Of a stretch of 64,000 nucleotides of DNA, positions 1-14,112 are shown in pieces (position 1 is the stretch's first letter; the number at the start of each line of letters is the position of its first letter). The notes under the pieces are model-generated. The model did no database searches, was not told where the DNA came from, and saw only the letters and a list, made by a program, of their open reading frames with translations. The stretch comes from Embiotoca jacksoni (taxonomy: Eukaryota > Chordata > Actinopteri > Embiotocidae): assembly GCA_022577435.1 (NCBI GenBank), contig JAKOON010000008.1, positions 13,505,001-13,569,000 on the forward strand. Reading direction: 5' to 3'. A program made the translations under genes and the position numbers.

Positions 1-84
1 TCCTCTTTAGCCTCTTCCTTTAGTCTCATGTGACACACAGACAAACAATAAGGTGTGTGAGCTGCGTGGCTTTCACGACAATAC

Positions 85-135
85 CTGTCATAGCAGTCCT
101 CGTGGTAGCTGTCATAGTCCAGGTCGAACTCAGAT
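85..135 (-). CDS. hnRNP C-like exon encoding the FDLDYD acidic/tyrosine segment
   Basis: This 51-nt exon follows a pyrimidine-rich acceptor ending ctctcttgcag and is followed by donor gtattg. It takes two bases from the previous exon (TAT GG|A) and leaves AG for the next. It reads SEFDLDYDSYHEDCYD plus a split codon that would be R or S. The other open frame across the exon resembles no known protein. Confidence 0.72.
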
Positions 136-3100
136 CTGCAAGAGAGATGGAGAGAGAGTCACAGGCAGAGAAGGTGGTTGGTAAAGTGTTTGTCAGAACT
201 ACATGATGCGCTTTTACTGGAGCGATCACATATTTCACTTTACACACAGTACGCTTGGTTAGGTTGGCAGTGTGTAAATATGTGGGTCTCGGCAGAGATG
301 TATGGTACAATCACTTCATCTGGAAAGAATACAGTGTTCATGATCCTCAGCCAGCCAGAAAAAAACATTGGATTTGTTCTGCTGCAGCATGTAAGGTGGA
401 AAATCCATATTGGATCGTATTCTAACTGTACCGCCTACTGAACACCTCGATGTCTGAGTTTGGTGAGGTAAAATGTGAGGCATGTGTGAGAGTGAGACAG
501 AGACAGAGAGAGATTCAGAGGCAAGTGAGTGATGTGACAGGAGTGAACTTATATGGAATGGTAGCTGGTGCGTACCTGCGGAACAGGCAGCAGGAAGTGG
601 AGGAGAGAAAAGTGACACTAAGCCAGAGCAAGATCAAATTCTGGTGTGTCAGACCTCAGCATTCCTCGCTAATCCCTGCACAGAGTCGTGAATAATCCCT
701 CCATGTTGCTCACCCTCCCTCTGTCTCTTTGTCTTGCTCGCTGACACTCCCCTCTATGCATCTTTGTCACTTTTTTTTTTTAAATTTTTATCCATCATGC
801 TTTCTTTGTTTGAACTGACCTCATACATTTCTTTCTCATTCTTTCTCGAAGTTTAATTCTAGTCACCTCATGTACATTGAATCAATACATCATAATGTTT
901 CGAAACATGTAATATGGGATTATTTTTTTTGTCAATTCTGGGCAGTGGAACAAGTTTTCCTGACAACACTGACACATTAATTTGATATAGCCAGCTTCCC
1001 AGCAAACATAAATAAGTACATAATGTACTTTGGATTTATCATAGCTGTTTTGCTGAAAACAGCAGCCTGCTGTAGCCAAATGAGAGCGGAGAGAACCAAG
1101 ACCAGAACCAAGACAAGCACGGCTGCAGACCAGAAAACCAAAACAATGAGCTGAAAGACACTCAACACCTGCAGTGCAGAGGGGAACTCAAGGTCAAGTG
1201 ATATTGTTCTATGATTTGTAACAAACAGGGACTCCTCTCACAAATAAGCAGCCATGAGATCCATTGTTAATCGGAATTTATTGTTTATTGACCTTCTAAA
1301 GTAAGAAACTGAGAAAACGGCATATTAAGTAAATAAACACTACTAAGTAATTTGCATGAACACATCTCTGACACATTTTAGACTGCATCTTACCATATAC
1401 CATACCTGGATGTTCAGATAAATGTGCAGGTGAAACAAAATATTTGTTTTAGGACACTTTAATTTTACAAATCCAACACACCCAAATTCCTTACCATCTG
1501 CTTAATGTTGCTCGGAGGGTAGTGATTCTCATAGTGATATGTGGCTCATCTAAAAAAAAAAAAAAGACATGTCTTTTTTTATGTTGGGGCAAATATCAAA
1601 GGACTAAAGTGAATACTTCTATAATACATTTTTTGTTTTAAAGACTAACAACCTCTGTGTGCTCATGTGCATCAAAGGTGTATACTGATTTTGGACCGTA
1701 ATCACATCACCTCCAGCATTGCTTTCATGGACTCTTCTCTGTCTCATACCAGCTGTTTTTCAGAGCTCAGGAGACAGGAAACCACAAAATAATTTATAAC
1801 AAGTGCACATGTCTGAGCTGTACACTTGCCAGAAATGCAAAGCATAATTTCAACCCAATTTAAAGACTGCCTTCTGTTATACACCTTGAAATGGACATGG
1901 TCTACATGTTGTTTTACCTCATTTTGTCAATCAACATCAACATAAAATTAACATGGCATTTCTGGTGAATTTGCCTTGTGGACACCCTGTACCAGGTAAG
2001 GACTCAGAGAGATGGAAGGACAGAGAAGGGACAAAGAGAAGAAGCAACTCCACAGCTTCTCAGCTGAGCTGATATTTCTGTTCTCCAAGTGAATTCAGTC
2101 AGAAGAGAGATAGAAAATAACAGCTATTCACCAAAAGCTTCAATGAGGGGGAACTAAGCTGCTGTTCACTTTCTATTCGTTTCTTTCACTTATTTCTTTC
2201 ACATCCACTCGTGTACTTTGACTGTTTGTAGGAGTAATAACCATTTCTTATGTCAGTTATTTTGTATTTGAATTTTACTTTCTGACTTTATCTGGATTAA
2301 TAAAAATGATCATATTTTAAGCCCCGAGTAATTTTTGCATTTCAGAAATTAACACATCATCATTACTTAACACTGATCGATTACAAATCCGTGCCAGTGA
2401 GTGATCATACAGAATTCTATTAAACAATTTTGATATGAAAACGGTGCAGGTCATATACATCAATTAGCTGTCACTTAACCCCTATATGTTGAATAATAAA
2501 TATTTGGTTATTCATTTTGTATTGATGGTTGGGTCATTAAAATGTCACCGTGGTACAGTAACAATTTGACATAGGTATTTTTATTTGATTTAGTGAAGAT
2601 AAATCTGTGACAGGTAAGCACAGCCCATTTAGACTGCAATTACATTCAAAGTGAGCAGCCAAGCAGCTCTGCCAAGAGAGAGAGAGGCAGATGGACAGCA
2701 GGGTCACTAAAGGCTAATTAATTTCTTTTCATAATTTCTCAAGTGCCAAAGCAATCCATTAGACATGGCTGGCTATAAATCATCTCAGCCTCAGTGTGCC
2801 TCTGTTCATGTGCTTTTGTGTTCATTGGGCAAAGACGAGTTTCTTTTGTGAACAAAGCATCTCTGAGATTTCCTCCAACATGTGCACCGCCACCGGCAGC
2901 AGAAAAAGATCCGAATTTCACCGATTCTGAGGGGAAACCTCGAAGGTGCTTGTGAGTGTGTGTGTGTGAAACTGTGAGATGAATTATTAGAGAAGTAGTT
3001 CAATTGATTTAAACCTCGACAGATGCAATTTAAATTCCACTGACAATGAATCAAAGTGACATTTTATGTGAGATTCTTGTTTTCTTGATTGTGGTGACAA

Positions 3101-6100
3101 ATAATCATTGCTTCTTTTGTTCTCAACTTCTGTACAATCAGTTCACAACATTGTCAGCGGTTCTTTGTTTAGTTCTCAGACTGTACAGCTGAAATTCTAA
3201 CTGAAGTCAATACATCATATACAAATGATGTTATAATAATTTCATGTGTTGCCTGAGAGATGGTGAAAATCTTACCACAGTGATTGCTGAGTATAACATA
3301 GACCCACAGTTGGATTTAGTAATAGACGGAAAAAAGAAAACAGCACCTGCAGTAGTTTGAGCCCCACCTGAACCAGCTGCTGAGTAATTTGTCATGCATG
3401 GTTGTAAAACCCACTTTTGGCAAGAAAAGAAGGAATTAGTTCCAGTTGCTTCATTGCAATACTTATCATGCGCTTTCTTGCCTCCAAAATTTATGGTCAT
3501 TGATTTATATTAACATTTGGAATTAAGTGAAAGGACAGACACTTTTCATGATTGTCTTGTGCTCCTTCAAAAGATAAGTCAAAGATTTGAGGTCGGGCAG
3601 AGTGTAGGATTAGTTAGATATCTTAGAGATAGATATCTTAATATGATCTTGAATTTACACAGGGGTGCAAGGGATTTTAATTGGTTTGACAGATTATTCC
3701 AGTACAGTTGATGCCTTTCCTAAATCAGCTGTGCAGGGTTTCTGCAGCAGCTGACCATTGCAGCAGTTGAAGATCACATGTAAAGGCCAAAGAAAAATAC
3801 TGCATTTGTCACCAGTATAAACTGGTATAAACTGTCTGAGAGTGTTTACACTCTCTGACTCTCGCTATATCACAGGGTTTTATGTAATCAATAACACTGT
3901 ATTTCAAAAGCAGTGTGAATGTTGAAGTCTGATTTGAACATTTTTGACCGACATTAAGAAGTTCAGTAACACCAGATATGATGAGCAGCACAAAGCCTTA
4001 GGATGAATTTGTTCAGTGCACAATGAGTAAGCATCAGGAATCCAGACTTCAGTCTGATAATATCTCGTGGATCCGTTATAGACATCACTTCTGAAGCTGA
4101 CAGAGTTTCACATGATCAATGTATTAAACTATTACCATAAATCTGTCAATATTTAAAATGTTTGCAGTATCCCAGGGGGCGAGATGTGAACTATGGCAAC
4201 AGATTTGTGAACTTTAAATCTCACGTTAAGCTTGTCGGTATTTTTAAAAGGTGCTAATATGCTCCTCATTGTGTTCCACAATCTATCCATTGTTGTCACA
4301 CCTCACCTGTTGTTAGTTATACGAACAAATGCAGTCTGACTGCGAGTGATGTTGTGTTTACAGCTGCTCACACTCTCCTCGATGTTTATACAGAGATACA
4401 TTAGGTTTTCTTGCTGTGTTGATGATATGCCTGTTGCTACCAAGCTTAAAATCTGTGATGAACCCGAGCTCGACATGTCATCATCTAAAAACAGTATTGT
4501 CGATGATAACAATGCAACGCAACACAGTAAGAGGACTAGACCGTGTAGAATACCTCGTTCTTTCCTTCATTTTAAGATATTCATATTAACAACCTTTTTA
4601 AAGCATGCTCTGTCCTGTTAAGAAATGGTTCTAAGAGGAGTTATACAATACTAATTAAATTAAATTGAAACTTTTTTTTTTTCTTCATGCCTATATTACT
4701 GTGATTCTATGCCTACCACAGTCAAGGAGCCGTGGTTCACCTTCAGCTTCTTTAAAACACAGCTGCTTGTCTTCTAACAAAGATTAAGCACAGGGAGCAC
4801 ATTTCTTCATCGTTGACCTTTCTCCGTTATCGGTCAATGGAGTTCAGGATTAAATACAAAAGACTAGAAATTACATATCAAGTAGTATCACAGGGTGAAG
4901 TACCTGCTAGCATTTTTGAAATGTTCAGGTTTGTGTCCAAATACATGCTAGTTAGCAGCTTATGATTGACCACATATATGGTATTTTTGCACCGATAATA
5001 TGTAATATGTTTGCCTTAATTGTAACAAAATCCAACTCAAGGGACACTTTATTAAAGAAAGCTTTGAGAGTATTTAAAGTATTTGTCACTCCATCCCTTT
5101 TTTAAATTAATGTATTTTTGTTTCCTTTTTTTTAGTGACGTTGCCTCTACCACTTTGATCTTAATGGTTTAATATGAAACGATTTGTTTTCAAAAGTATG
5201 AAAGAAAAACCTCTGAGCTTTCCTCTCAGCCACTTGGTTGATATGGATGTGTGAAAAGTGCGCACATAGCAAATAGTTCACAATTCATTTTCTTATAATC
5301 ATAGAGGAGCCACAAAGTCCCGAAACAAAAGTAAACAAACAATAATGTAGCAAGGATGAATGTCTATAGATGTTACTCCCTGTGAATATGATGTCCCAGC
5401 AAAGTTAAGTCAGGAGTGCAAAAAGCTTCCTCGTCACAAACATAATAAATAATTTCTCATGCTCTGACCAAGGTCTGTGTCCAAAAGCTTTGACAGTGAA
5501 TGGGGTTTTGAATGTGAAAAGGTTTGACTTTTTTTCAATCTACACACTTCTTTACTTGTAGATTCTTATGGGTTGGAAAGAAGAAATAATGAAGAGGATT
5601 TTGTTTCAAGTGACGATTTAACTAAGCAACAGACAAGACAGTAGCTGATCATAAGCCTTTCAATGTTCCCTTTAGGTTTTATTGCCCCTTAGAGCCCCCG
5701 CACTGTCTCCCCGAGCTCCATATCGTTTGTGATAGAAAGGCAAAGGTCAAAAGAGGTTGTTACAGGGACTATATCAAAATGAAAAGCAATGAGACATGAT
5801 AAAAATGGAGCTAATGACACCGTAGGACAGACTGCTAGATTGTAGTGAGGAAAATGCGCCACACAAGCCCATCTCTTCAAAATGTTTTGCAGTTTCATTA
5901 GAGCAGGGGAGCATGAAAAGTCAATGGCAGCTCATAGTTACTCTGCCAGATGTTTAATGCAGCTTTAATGCTGCAGAGTTTCAGGCTTTGCCTGTTAAAT
6001 GCATGCACACTGGCCAACTTCTTGCTGACAATATCCTATCTAGGTGCAGATTTTTCAACCCTACTCATTGTGTATTGTTCTCCAGTTACTCTAACTGCAA

Positions 6101-9100
6101 CAGAACTGGCTTCAGTATTCAATATTATTTGTCATTTTGTGCAACAATAATTACAAGTTCACTGGTGAACATGGCCCCCTGCGAGAGAAATATATGGAAA
6201 ACATAACGCGGCACAATAATCAAGACAGAACACATTGGAGTGCAACCCGCACCTACACAGACACTGAAAACAACATGCAGTCAAGAACAAATGAGATTAC
6301 TGTGTGTAAAAACTGTGCAGTGGGATTTTTCTTCTTCTTGGCCCAAAAAATGAGAAAACTACCCTTGTGTGTATGGACCGACGATTTAAGGAGACGGAGA
6401 GAGAAAGAGAAGAAAGAGAGACCGTGGGGTGAGTATGATCAAGATGAGAGAAGAGAAGCTTTGATGGGGGAAGGGGGGGGGGGGGGGGGGTGAAGGGAGT
6501 GCTGGCAGCTTGTTCGCCCTCTCAGACATTCTCTAAGGACGGACTCTGAGCTAATCTACTCCCTCTTTCCTTTTCATTTAATCACTGTCGCTTTTATTCT
6601 CTCCATTCCAGTCACATTCACAATGTAGTACTCTGAAGCCGCCCTTGTTTTTGTAAAATGGAGCAGTGGTGCTTCAGACACAACCTGTTTTCAATAAACA
6701 TATTCATATGCAGTCATATTTAGCAATAATCTCATTATAGATGTATTTATATTGGTTATGGTATGTGTATGCCACAGAAGAGATCGTAATCTTCAATAAT
6801 TTTATATAAACTACATATCACTAATGAATCCAGAGGAGTGCCCGGATGTGCCTGTGCCATCTAATTCTAAAGATGCCACAACTACAATCATTAAAAATGT
6901 ATGAATTGGCTGAAAATATATCAAAATAATTTTAATGCTATATCTTTTGATGTCTCTAAATTGGATTATGATAAGATAATTTCAGTGTTTAAGACCATCT
7001 TGCACTGTGATGCTGTGGTGTGTCACTTTGCTACTGCTTGCTGACACATGCGAGTCAAACTTCTACTTGTGCTTTTTGGGTGGATATTGCTTTTTGTTGA
7101 TAGTAGTAATTTCTGAAATAACAGCTTTTGGTGCAGCCTGTTCTATGCTTGGCTGAGGGATTGTGTATGTAATGATAGCTTTTAAATAAATTAAGATGAA
7201 CTTTGTTGACCTCTCACTAGTACTCTATTGTTAGATACATGATGCTTACTTCGTTTATGTGGCTGTTACTTTATCTGTTTTTGCTGAGGAGTGGCATTGT
7301 GCAAATAGCTGACAGGCTTGTCCTAAAACAACCTTATGGGTGTGTGGTTACCTTTGCTATTAGAGAATGTGGTGTGATGTTCAGTTCTGCAGATGCTCAG
7401 TGACCGGACCACTACAGCTATCACAACCGCAGGTTTGACATTGCTTTAGTGCAACAGTGCTGTGATGTTACTGGGGAAATCATTGTTGCATTAAATTAAG
7501 TAATAATGTTGCTGCTGGCCTCAGCCATCTTATTCCTGGATCACATTACTATAAACAAAACCATGAGCCTGATAGTTGGAGAATACTGTTAATAAAGTTT
7601 TAATGCGATCTGATAATAAGAGTCTACAGATCACTTTTCTTCACTTTTCTTGTGTTCTCCCTCACAATACATTGCACCGGCCCCTGAATCAATATTTCTG
7701 GTTATGCTACTGCTACAGGTGTAGGATCTGCTTAGTCATACTTTTAATTAGGGATGGGACATGATTTTTTTAAATTTTTGAATAGTCATTAAATATAGAA
7801 AATCCATTGGTATTGTTCTTCCTTACTTCCCCTGTTTTTACCGTCGCTTGGATGTAATGCATTACTCCTGTCAGAAGGATGCGGTAACGCACCTAAAAGC
7901 AGTCTGCCAGCTGCCATTAAACAACATGAGAGAAAAAGAACACGTTGCTACCAGACTCCAAAGCTTTGTAGGTAAAACTGTGTGGCGCTGTGAGATTAGA
8001 TGCCAACAGCAGAAACATGCAAAGACAAGTACAGCCATCAAAAGGTTCTGTGTGGAACTCCTGCAAAAATAATTGAAGATGAGGTGAAGTGAAAACTCAC
8101 TCAATTAATAGTCAAATAGGTCAAAGCAATTTTCGAATAGTATTTTTTGCTTAAAATGCCTATCCATACTTATAATTGTCTGAGTAATACCATTACCCTT
8201 TACACTGTGGTAACTACACTATCCCTGCAATATCTCTTGTTCCATTGGCAGTAATCTTGCAAACCAACACGCAATGCTGCTTCATGGCACTGTAGGATTT
8301 GTGTTACTTTACTTTCATGTCTCACATTATTTGACACCTTCATCTGGTTGCTTTTCAAATGATTCATCATGACAAAGGGAATTATCATCACAATATCACA
8401 GTATAAAATTACTTACAGTATGATACATGATTTTAGCCATATTCCCAATGCCTTTAAAAACGCACTCTCTCTCTCTCACACACACACACAGCACTGTTCA
8501 CAAGGGAGAACTAACATTTAACAAAGAGCATCTTTATTATTTCCCGGGAGGCTACTTAAACATGCAGCGATCACACACTGCTGCTTTAATCGATGACATG
8601 TTCTGGATAGTAACCGATCAATAACACATACCCCTGTAATCTGCTTCTAGATGTCCATTACTGCTCGGCCCACTGGTATGCATTACTCGGATATACTGTG
8701 CGGACTCCAGGATGGTGATATACAGCCACAGGCCAGTGAGTGAGTGGTGCTAGAGTAATGGCGAATGGAGGAGATCATAAATTTATATCTTCCATGCATC
8801 AAGGTGAAATTATGGCCTGAGTGCCATTTATTCCGTGTGAGAAATAGCCGAACATAGGGAAGGGTTATGTGTCAGATGGCACTCATTCCTCTTCTCCTTA
8901 GTTTAAGTAGCCCTGAATGGCTGACAGCCCTTTAGGTTTGATTGCAGCACTGCCGTCAAAAAGAGGAGCAGAGGAGTGGTGCATTGATAAGAGCAGAGCT
9001 GGGGAGTGCTGCTGCTTCATCAATCAGGCATTGAACAGGAACCAGGAGTAGAGGTGGAGCACAACAGGCTGTACATATCAGACAACAGACACGCATCAGA

Positions 9101-12100
9101 GAAGAAGAGACTCATTAACCAGTGTCATTTTTGGAGAAAGAATTTCTCTCTTTTTTGGGGGGCCAATTGTCTATCCGCATGCATCCTTTATGTCCCCTTA
9201 TAAGTGTACTCATCAGTGGTAAACTAACTCAAATGGTAGGAGGAGGCAATGCCACCTTGCCAGAGCTCTTAAACATGAGTGGATTGAATGGAAAGGACAG
9301 GGAGAGTGAGAAAGGTTGAGTGGAGCATTTGTCAAAGAGACAAGGAGGATGGGGACATTGGGAGGAATGAGTCAGATTCTCCTACAGCTGTCTGGGTGTG
9401 GACATTCCTGACTGATACGATCGGCTTGTAGGATCAGCCCTGGCAGGGATGAGGCGTGGTACGGTTACTGTTTGATTAGCCAGCCAGCTAGTGACAGTTG
9501 GAAATAATTCACATGCATCATTTGTGCTTTTAGCATCATAACCAGTCAACACTGATAGAAAACTGACAATTTCAGCATTACTTGATGTGTGAAGTCATAA
9601 GAGACAGTATTTGTTCAGTCTTTTCCCACAAGGGACAGAAAACGGTGTCATGACAGCCTGTAACCATTAAAACCGTAATGTCCCATTTTGCAGCAGGGCT
9701 TTGATTACACAGCTAAAGACAACTAAAGAGATTCAAACGACTGAAAAGAAGCTCTGAAACGCTAAAAACGCATCAGTGAGTGACAACAGAGTGATATTGC
9801 AAATAGAGGAGGACAAAAGGCATTAGAGAGGATGGGACAGGTCTGTGGACTGCCTAAACAAAAGATTAATATTATCTGCCTTTCAAATCAGATGGTGTTA
9901 CAGTGCAGGTGTTTACTGTGATTAAAAAAAACCTATAAGTTTTTATACAAAATGCTCATTTAGCGCTCTCTAGCAAGACAGTACATGAATAAATGAATAA
10001 CACTTTTTTTTTTTTCACGTTTTGTTGTTACAGACCAAATATTGATATAATCCAGTCTGATTGTGTGCTGAGTCTGGCTGGCCTCTGTTTGACACATTAA
10101 TACAAAGCAAGGCTAAAAATAAAAGAAGATCAGAGACAAAAACTCCAATCACTACAAGGAATACAGTCTAATCTACAGCTGTGTGTGTGTGTGTTCTTCT
10201 GTGAATTCTGCGAGTGTGCGTGCTCAGTGTGTGGGTGCAGGTATGTATGCACACCATAAATATGTGCATATGTAGATAAGTGTGGATTTAGCTCGATGTG
10301 TATGCGAACTAGAAACAATCTTCTCTCAGTAGTGTCGACTGTGGCCTAATCCTCCTGGAGGCAGAGTGTTTGGAGTGGGATAAGTCCGATTCTTCTACAT
10401 GACTTAAGACCATCTGCACACAACTCAACACATAACTAAATGAGCAAACAATGCTCTCCCCTTTTTTTTTTTTTTTTTTTTTTTTTGACCAACTTTGAAA
10501 AGAGCTTTTGAATTACAGCTCTGGAGTGAGGAGTAGTTGGAAATGCGGGCTGGTTAACATGTCATCTGTCTGTTAGTGATGCAGTGCAGATGTACTTCTT
10601 CATATGCGCGGCTTCTCTCCAGGAAGGCTGGAGAAACTGCTTTCTTTATGTGCCATTCATCAACAGCTCAGGGTCTCTTTGGGAGCAGTAATTGGAAAGT
10701 TCAGGGATCATGATATTTAGTGCTAATTAGCAGCATTACAGCGCAAGGTGACGAATGACATCCAGGGCACTCACAGAGACCCCCTCCACCCCAACCATTA
10801 CCCATAAAGAGTATGCGATATCAAGACGCTCCCTCTAACAGGGTCCCCGTCAGAGTCAACTTAGAGCGCTAAGTTAAAAAGGTTACCCGAGGCTGCCTGG
10901 AGTAATTAATCCTTCCAGCCTTTTCAGCTCTGTCAAACCCCTGCATCGTTTTCATGTCCTGAACTATGCTGTTGTCCTGAAATTACTGAAGAATTAAAAG
11001 CTAAAAGTCATTTTGGCTCAGCTGCATGAAGGGCAAAGCAGCATGGTTACACAGCTAAAATTAACTTCTTTGCTCTCTACCAAAAGAAAAGTCAAAAAGA
11101 CTAGACACAAAAATACAAAAGCTTGCAGCTGTGTCTGTCCAGTTGGAATTTGTCGTCAAGCCATGAAGCAAACAGTCAGCTTCTACCACAGCTAGCAAGA
11201 AGGGACATGAACATTTAGGGGATATCGAGGGCAAATAATAAGCTGCCATTCAGAAAGGCCCTCGTGAGAGCCGTCTGTGGTTTTAACTGTGATCGACAGG
11301 ACTGACATTTGCCGAGTCAACTTCAGACTGCAGTCTGTGATCCTCACTGGACAAAATTTTAACCTCAGCTAACATCATCCGTCCTCTGTCAACAAGGTCC
11401 ATGCATTCTTGTTAAGACAGAGACGAAAAGACGCAGAGAAATTAAAAGAGACGGGCATATTTAAAAGGACGGAGACAAGCTTACAACTTTAAATGTTTGT
11501 ACAGCCCAGAGAAAAATTAAGCAGTCTGGTGCTGTAGGAAAGGAGCCATTAGCAGAACTTTCAGGAGATCCAGGAGTAATGCAGCAGAACTAAATGGTCA
11601 AACAGATGCGGTCCAATATTTTTACAGTGTGTACATTAAAAATTTTAAAATCTGATTATTCACACAGCACTCACAGATAATAACATTTTGTTGTTGTGAG
11701 AAGCATTTAGACATTAAGATTTAAAGAAAAAGTACAACTCTGAGAAGTAAATTTGTCTACCAAGAGAGATTTTTATAGACCATCTACACCATGCTATCTG
11801 TCCCTTTAAAATCCGTGGTTATATCAGGTCATTGTGGGAAATGTTGCAGTTCAATGAGCACAGCAGGCAGTCTTGGATTTGTACACAATTTTTTGCAGGG
11901 GTGAACTACTTTAACTTGCTCAGTATTTCATTCTTTGCACTTGTTATTTCTCAATTGATTTTCCAGAAAGTTCATTCATTTATATTATATAGTATATTGA
12001 TGTTGTGATACAAATTTACATGCATCCTGACTATGCTTTTTTTTCTTTTTTCTTTTAACTTTAATCCCCGAGGGCGTTTCATTTACACCTCAGTCTGAGC

Positions 12101-14058
12101 TGTTATGTTGTCCTTAGACAGAACGCAAGGTGAATTTTAAAAGGTAGGGAGTCAGTGGAAAGACCCAAGTGGGTGCCAATTCGCCCACTGCTTCAAGAAC
12201 TGAGCTGAAATGTAACTGCAGGTGTTAAAAATGTTTGAGTGAAAAATGAACGTGTTTCATGAATGTACAGAGAGTAGAGGAGAAAGGAGAGAGACTGGAA
12301 GGAAATAACTGAAGGAACTAGTGCCAGGTGAATACATTATGTGTATATATAGAAACCATGCACACAGCCCTTGCCATACATGCAACCTGTTCTACAGTGA
12401 TCAAGATTTATAAAACAGAACCATGTGTACTCACAGTTTTATAAATGTGTACTTTTCGTTGTGAATCTGCAGAGTTTTTAATACATCTGGAGCTCACGGT
12501 GAGCCGGAGCTAAAAACCAACACACAGAAACACTCCCATACGCTCAGCTGCAAGCTGGTTTACAGCACAAGAGGTGCTGCCGTCAAATTTGTGTGGATGA
12601 CGTGAACATTTTCTTTTTACGCCTGAACTGAACATTCAAAATCACAGTTTTAGACTTAAGGTTTTGGTGTAGGGTTCACATTAAAATGGTATTTAAGTGA
12701 ACAGTAAACGTTGACATTTGGTAGCTGTGATAGTTAAGGTTATTGTTATGGGTAAAGGAATAAATTGAGTCAAACAATGATCCTCTTACTGATGAAAACA
12801 CCAGCATGGGGGCAGGCGTGTCTGTGACATTTGAAGGGCATCATCACAGGTGAGGCTGCAAGAATAAATGGAGTGAAAAGCTGCAAGGAGGTGACTTTGA
12901 AGTGTGTGTGTACAATGTGTGTGTCCCTCAGGAGGCCAGAGGTCTAAGAGAGGGTTGGCCTGTTTTTGCTGAAGCATTAATTAGCATGAGTTGGTCATCA
13001 GAGAGCTTATGCTTTGGGAATTGTAGTCAAAGGAAGGCCAGACTTATTTGGCGTGTTTTTGAAACAGCATCTTTTGGGGATTTGCTGGTTTGCACCTCTA
13101 GTGGCCCTTTGTAGACTGAAAAGATTTTTCTATTTACATGTAGCTTCATGTATGGTATGTACATGTACAGTATGTGTCCACGGTTGTTTCGCTTTAATTT
13201 TGTGGGCCTCTGGAGTCACTGATATACCGTAGTACTAACCATACACACTCACACTTTTTTATATACTCACATGCTCATCTTTGCTCCCCGTCTTCCCCCT
13301 TGCTAACCCCCATTACCCCTCTATGCTGACAGAGAGCTTTTCCAGTCCAGGCCACAGAAAAGGCTCTCCTGCTGCCTCTCAAATGCTGACATGCTCAAAC
13401 ATACCCCTCACCACTCCTTCCACATGCGCTCCCTCAGTCGCTCATTGCTTGTTTTGCTCCTCTCATCCTATCTCTGTGTCACTCCCCAACTCTCCATCAT
13501 ATCGAACTTTGAGTTTGTTTTTTGTATGTTCTGGTCATGCTCTGTAACGTCACTGTCAGCTTCAATCTGGTGACCCAAGCATCAATGCGAAGTGAGAAAC
13601 AGCACAGCAAAGCCCACGGCCCCTTAAAAATGAACACTGGCCTCTAGACCGTACTAACAGGCCAGTGAAGTCTACAAACTTTACCACCTCTCTGTGCCTA
13701 AGAAGCTGTGACATTAGGTGCGGAGTTCCGACACTCCTCGACCGGATTTTCTAAGTGTTCCCAGAGATATCGGCGAAAGTCTCTTTTGAACAATAGCTTG
13801 TATCGTTTTATATTTTACTGGGCCTGCAGAGGCAGGTTGCTCCCCTAAGCTGACTGACTGTCTAAATGCAAGCCGGTATTGATCGTCCTTCCTCGGGCCT
13901 TTCACACAGCTTTGCCGAGGACACATTAAATGTGTTATAAGTCATTAATAGCTACAGGCCTCAAATTTCACCTGTCTAACTTAAAATTTATTGACATATT
14001 GTGCTCTGACAAACTTTGTATTTTTTGAAGTAGCCTGCAGGTGTGTACTGACACCTGG

Positions 14059-14112
<54 letters not shown>

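Noticed and set aside
480..575. Possible extra hnRNP-like exon after a strong pyrimidine tract ending at 576
   Set aside because: The exons at 23179-23254 and 85-135 already join in phase with a family-like junction, and no good donor is found for the candidate.
2739..3054. Minus-strand frames containing a glycine-rich stretch near 2900
   Set aside because: Considered as an exon of the hnRNP-like gene, but there is no family resemblance and no phase-compatible splice pair.
6137..6493. Plus-strand frame of 118 codons ending in poly-Gly
   Set aside because: The end is produced by the poly-G run; the body resembles no protein and has no supporting splice sites.
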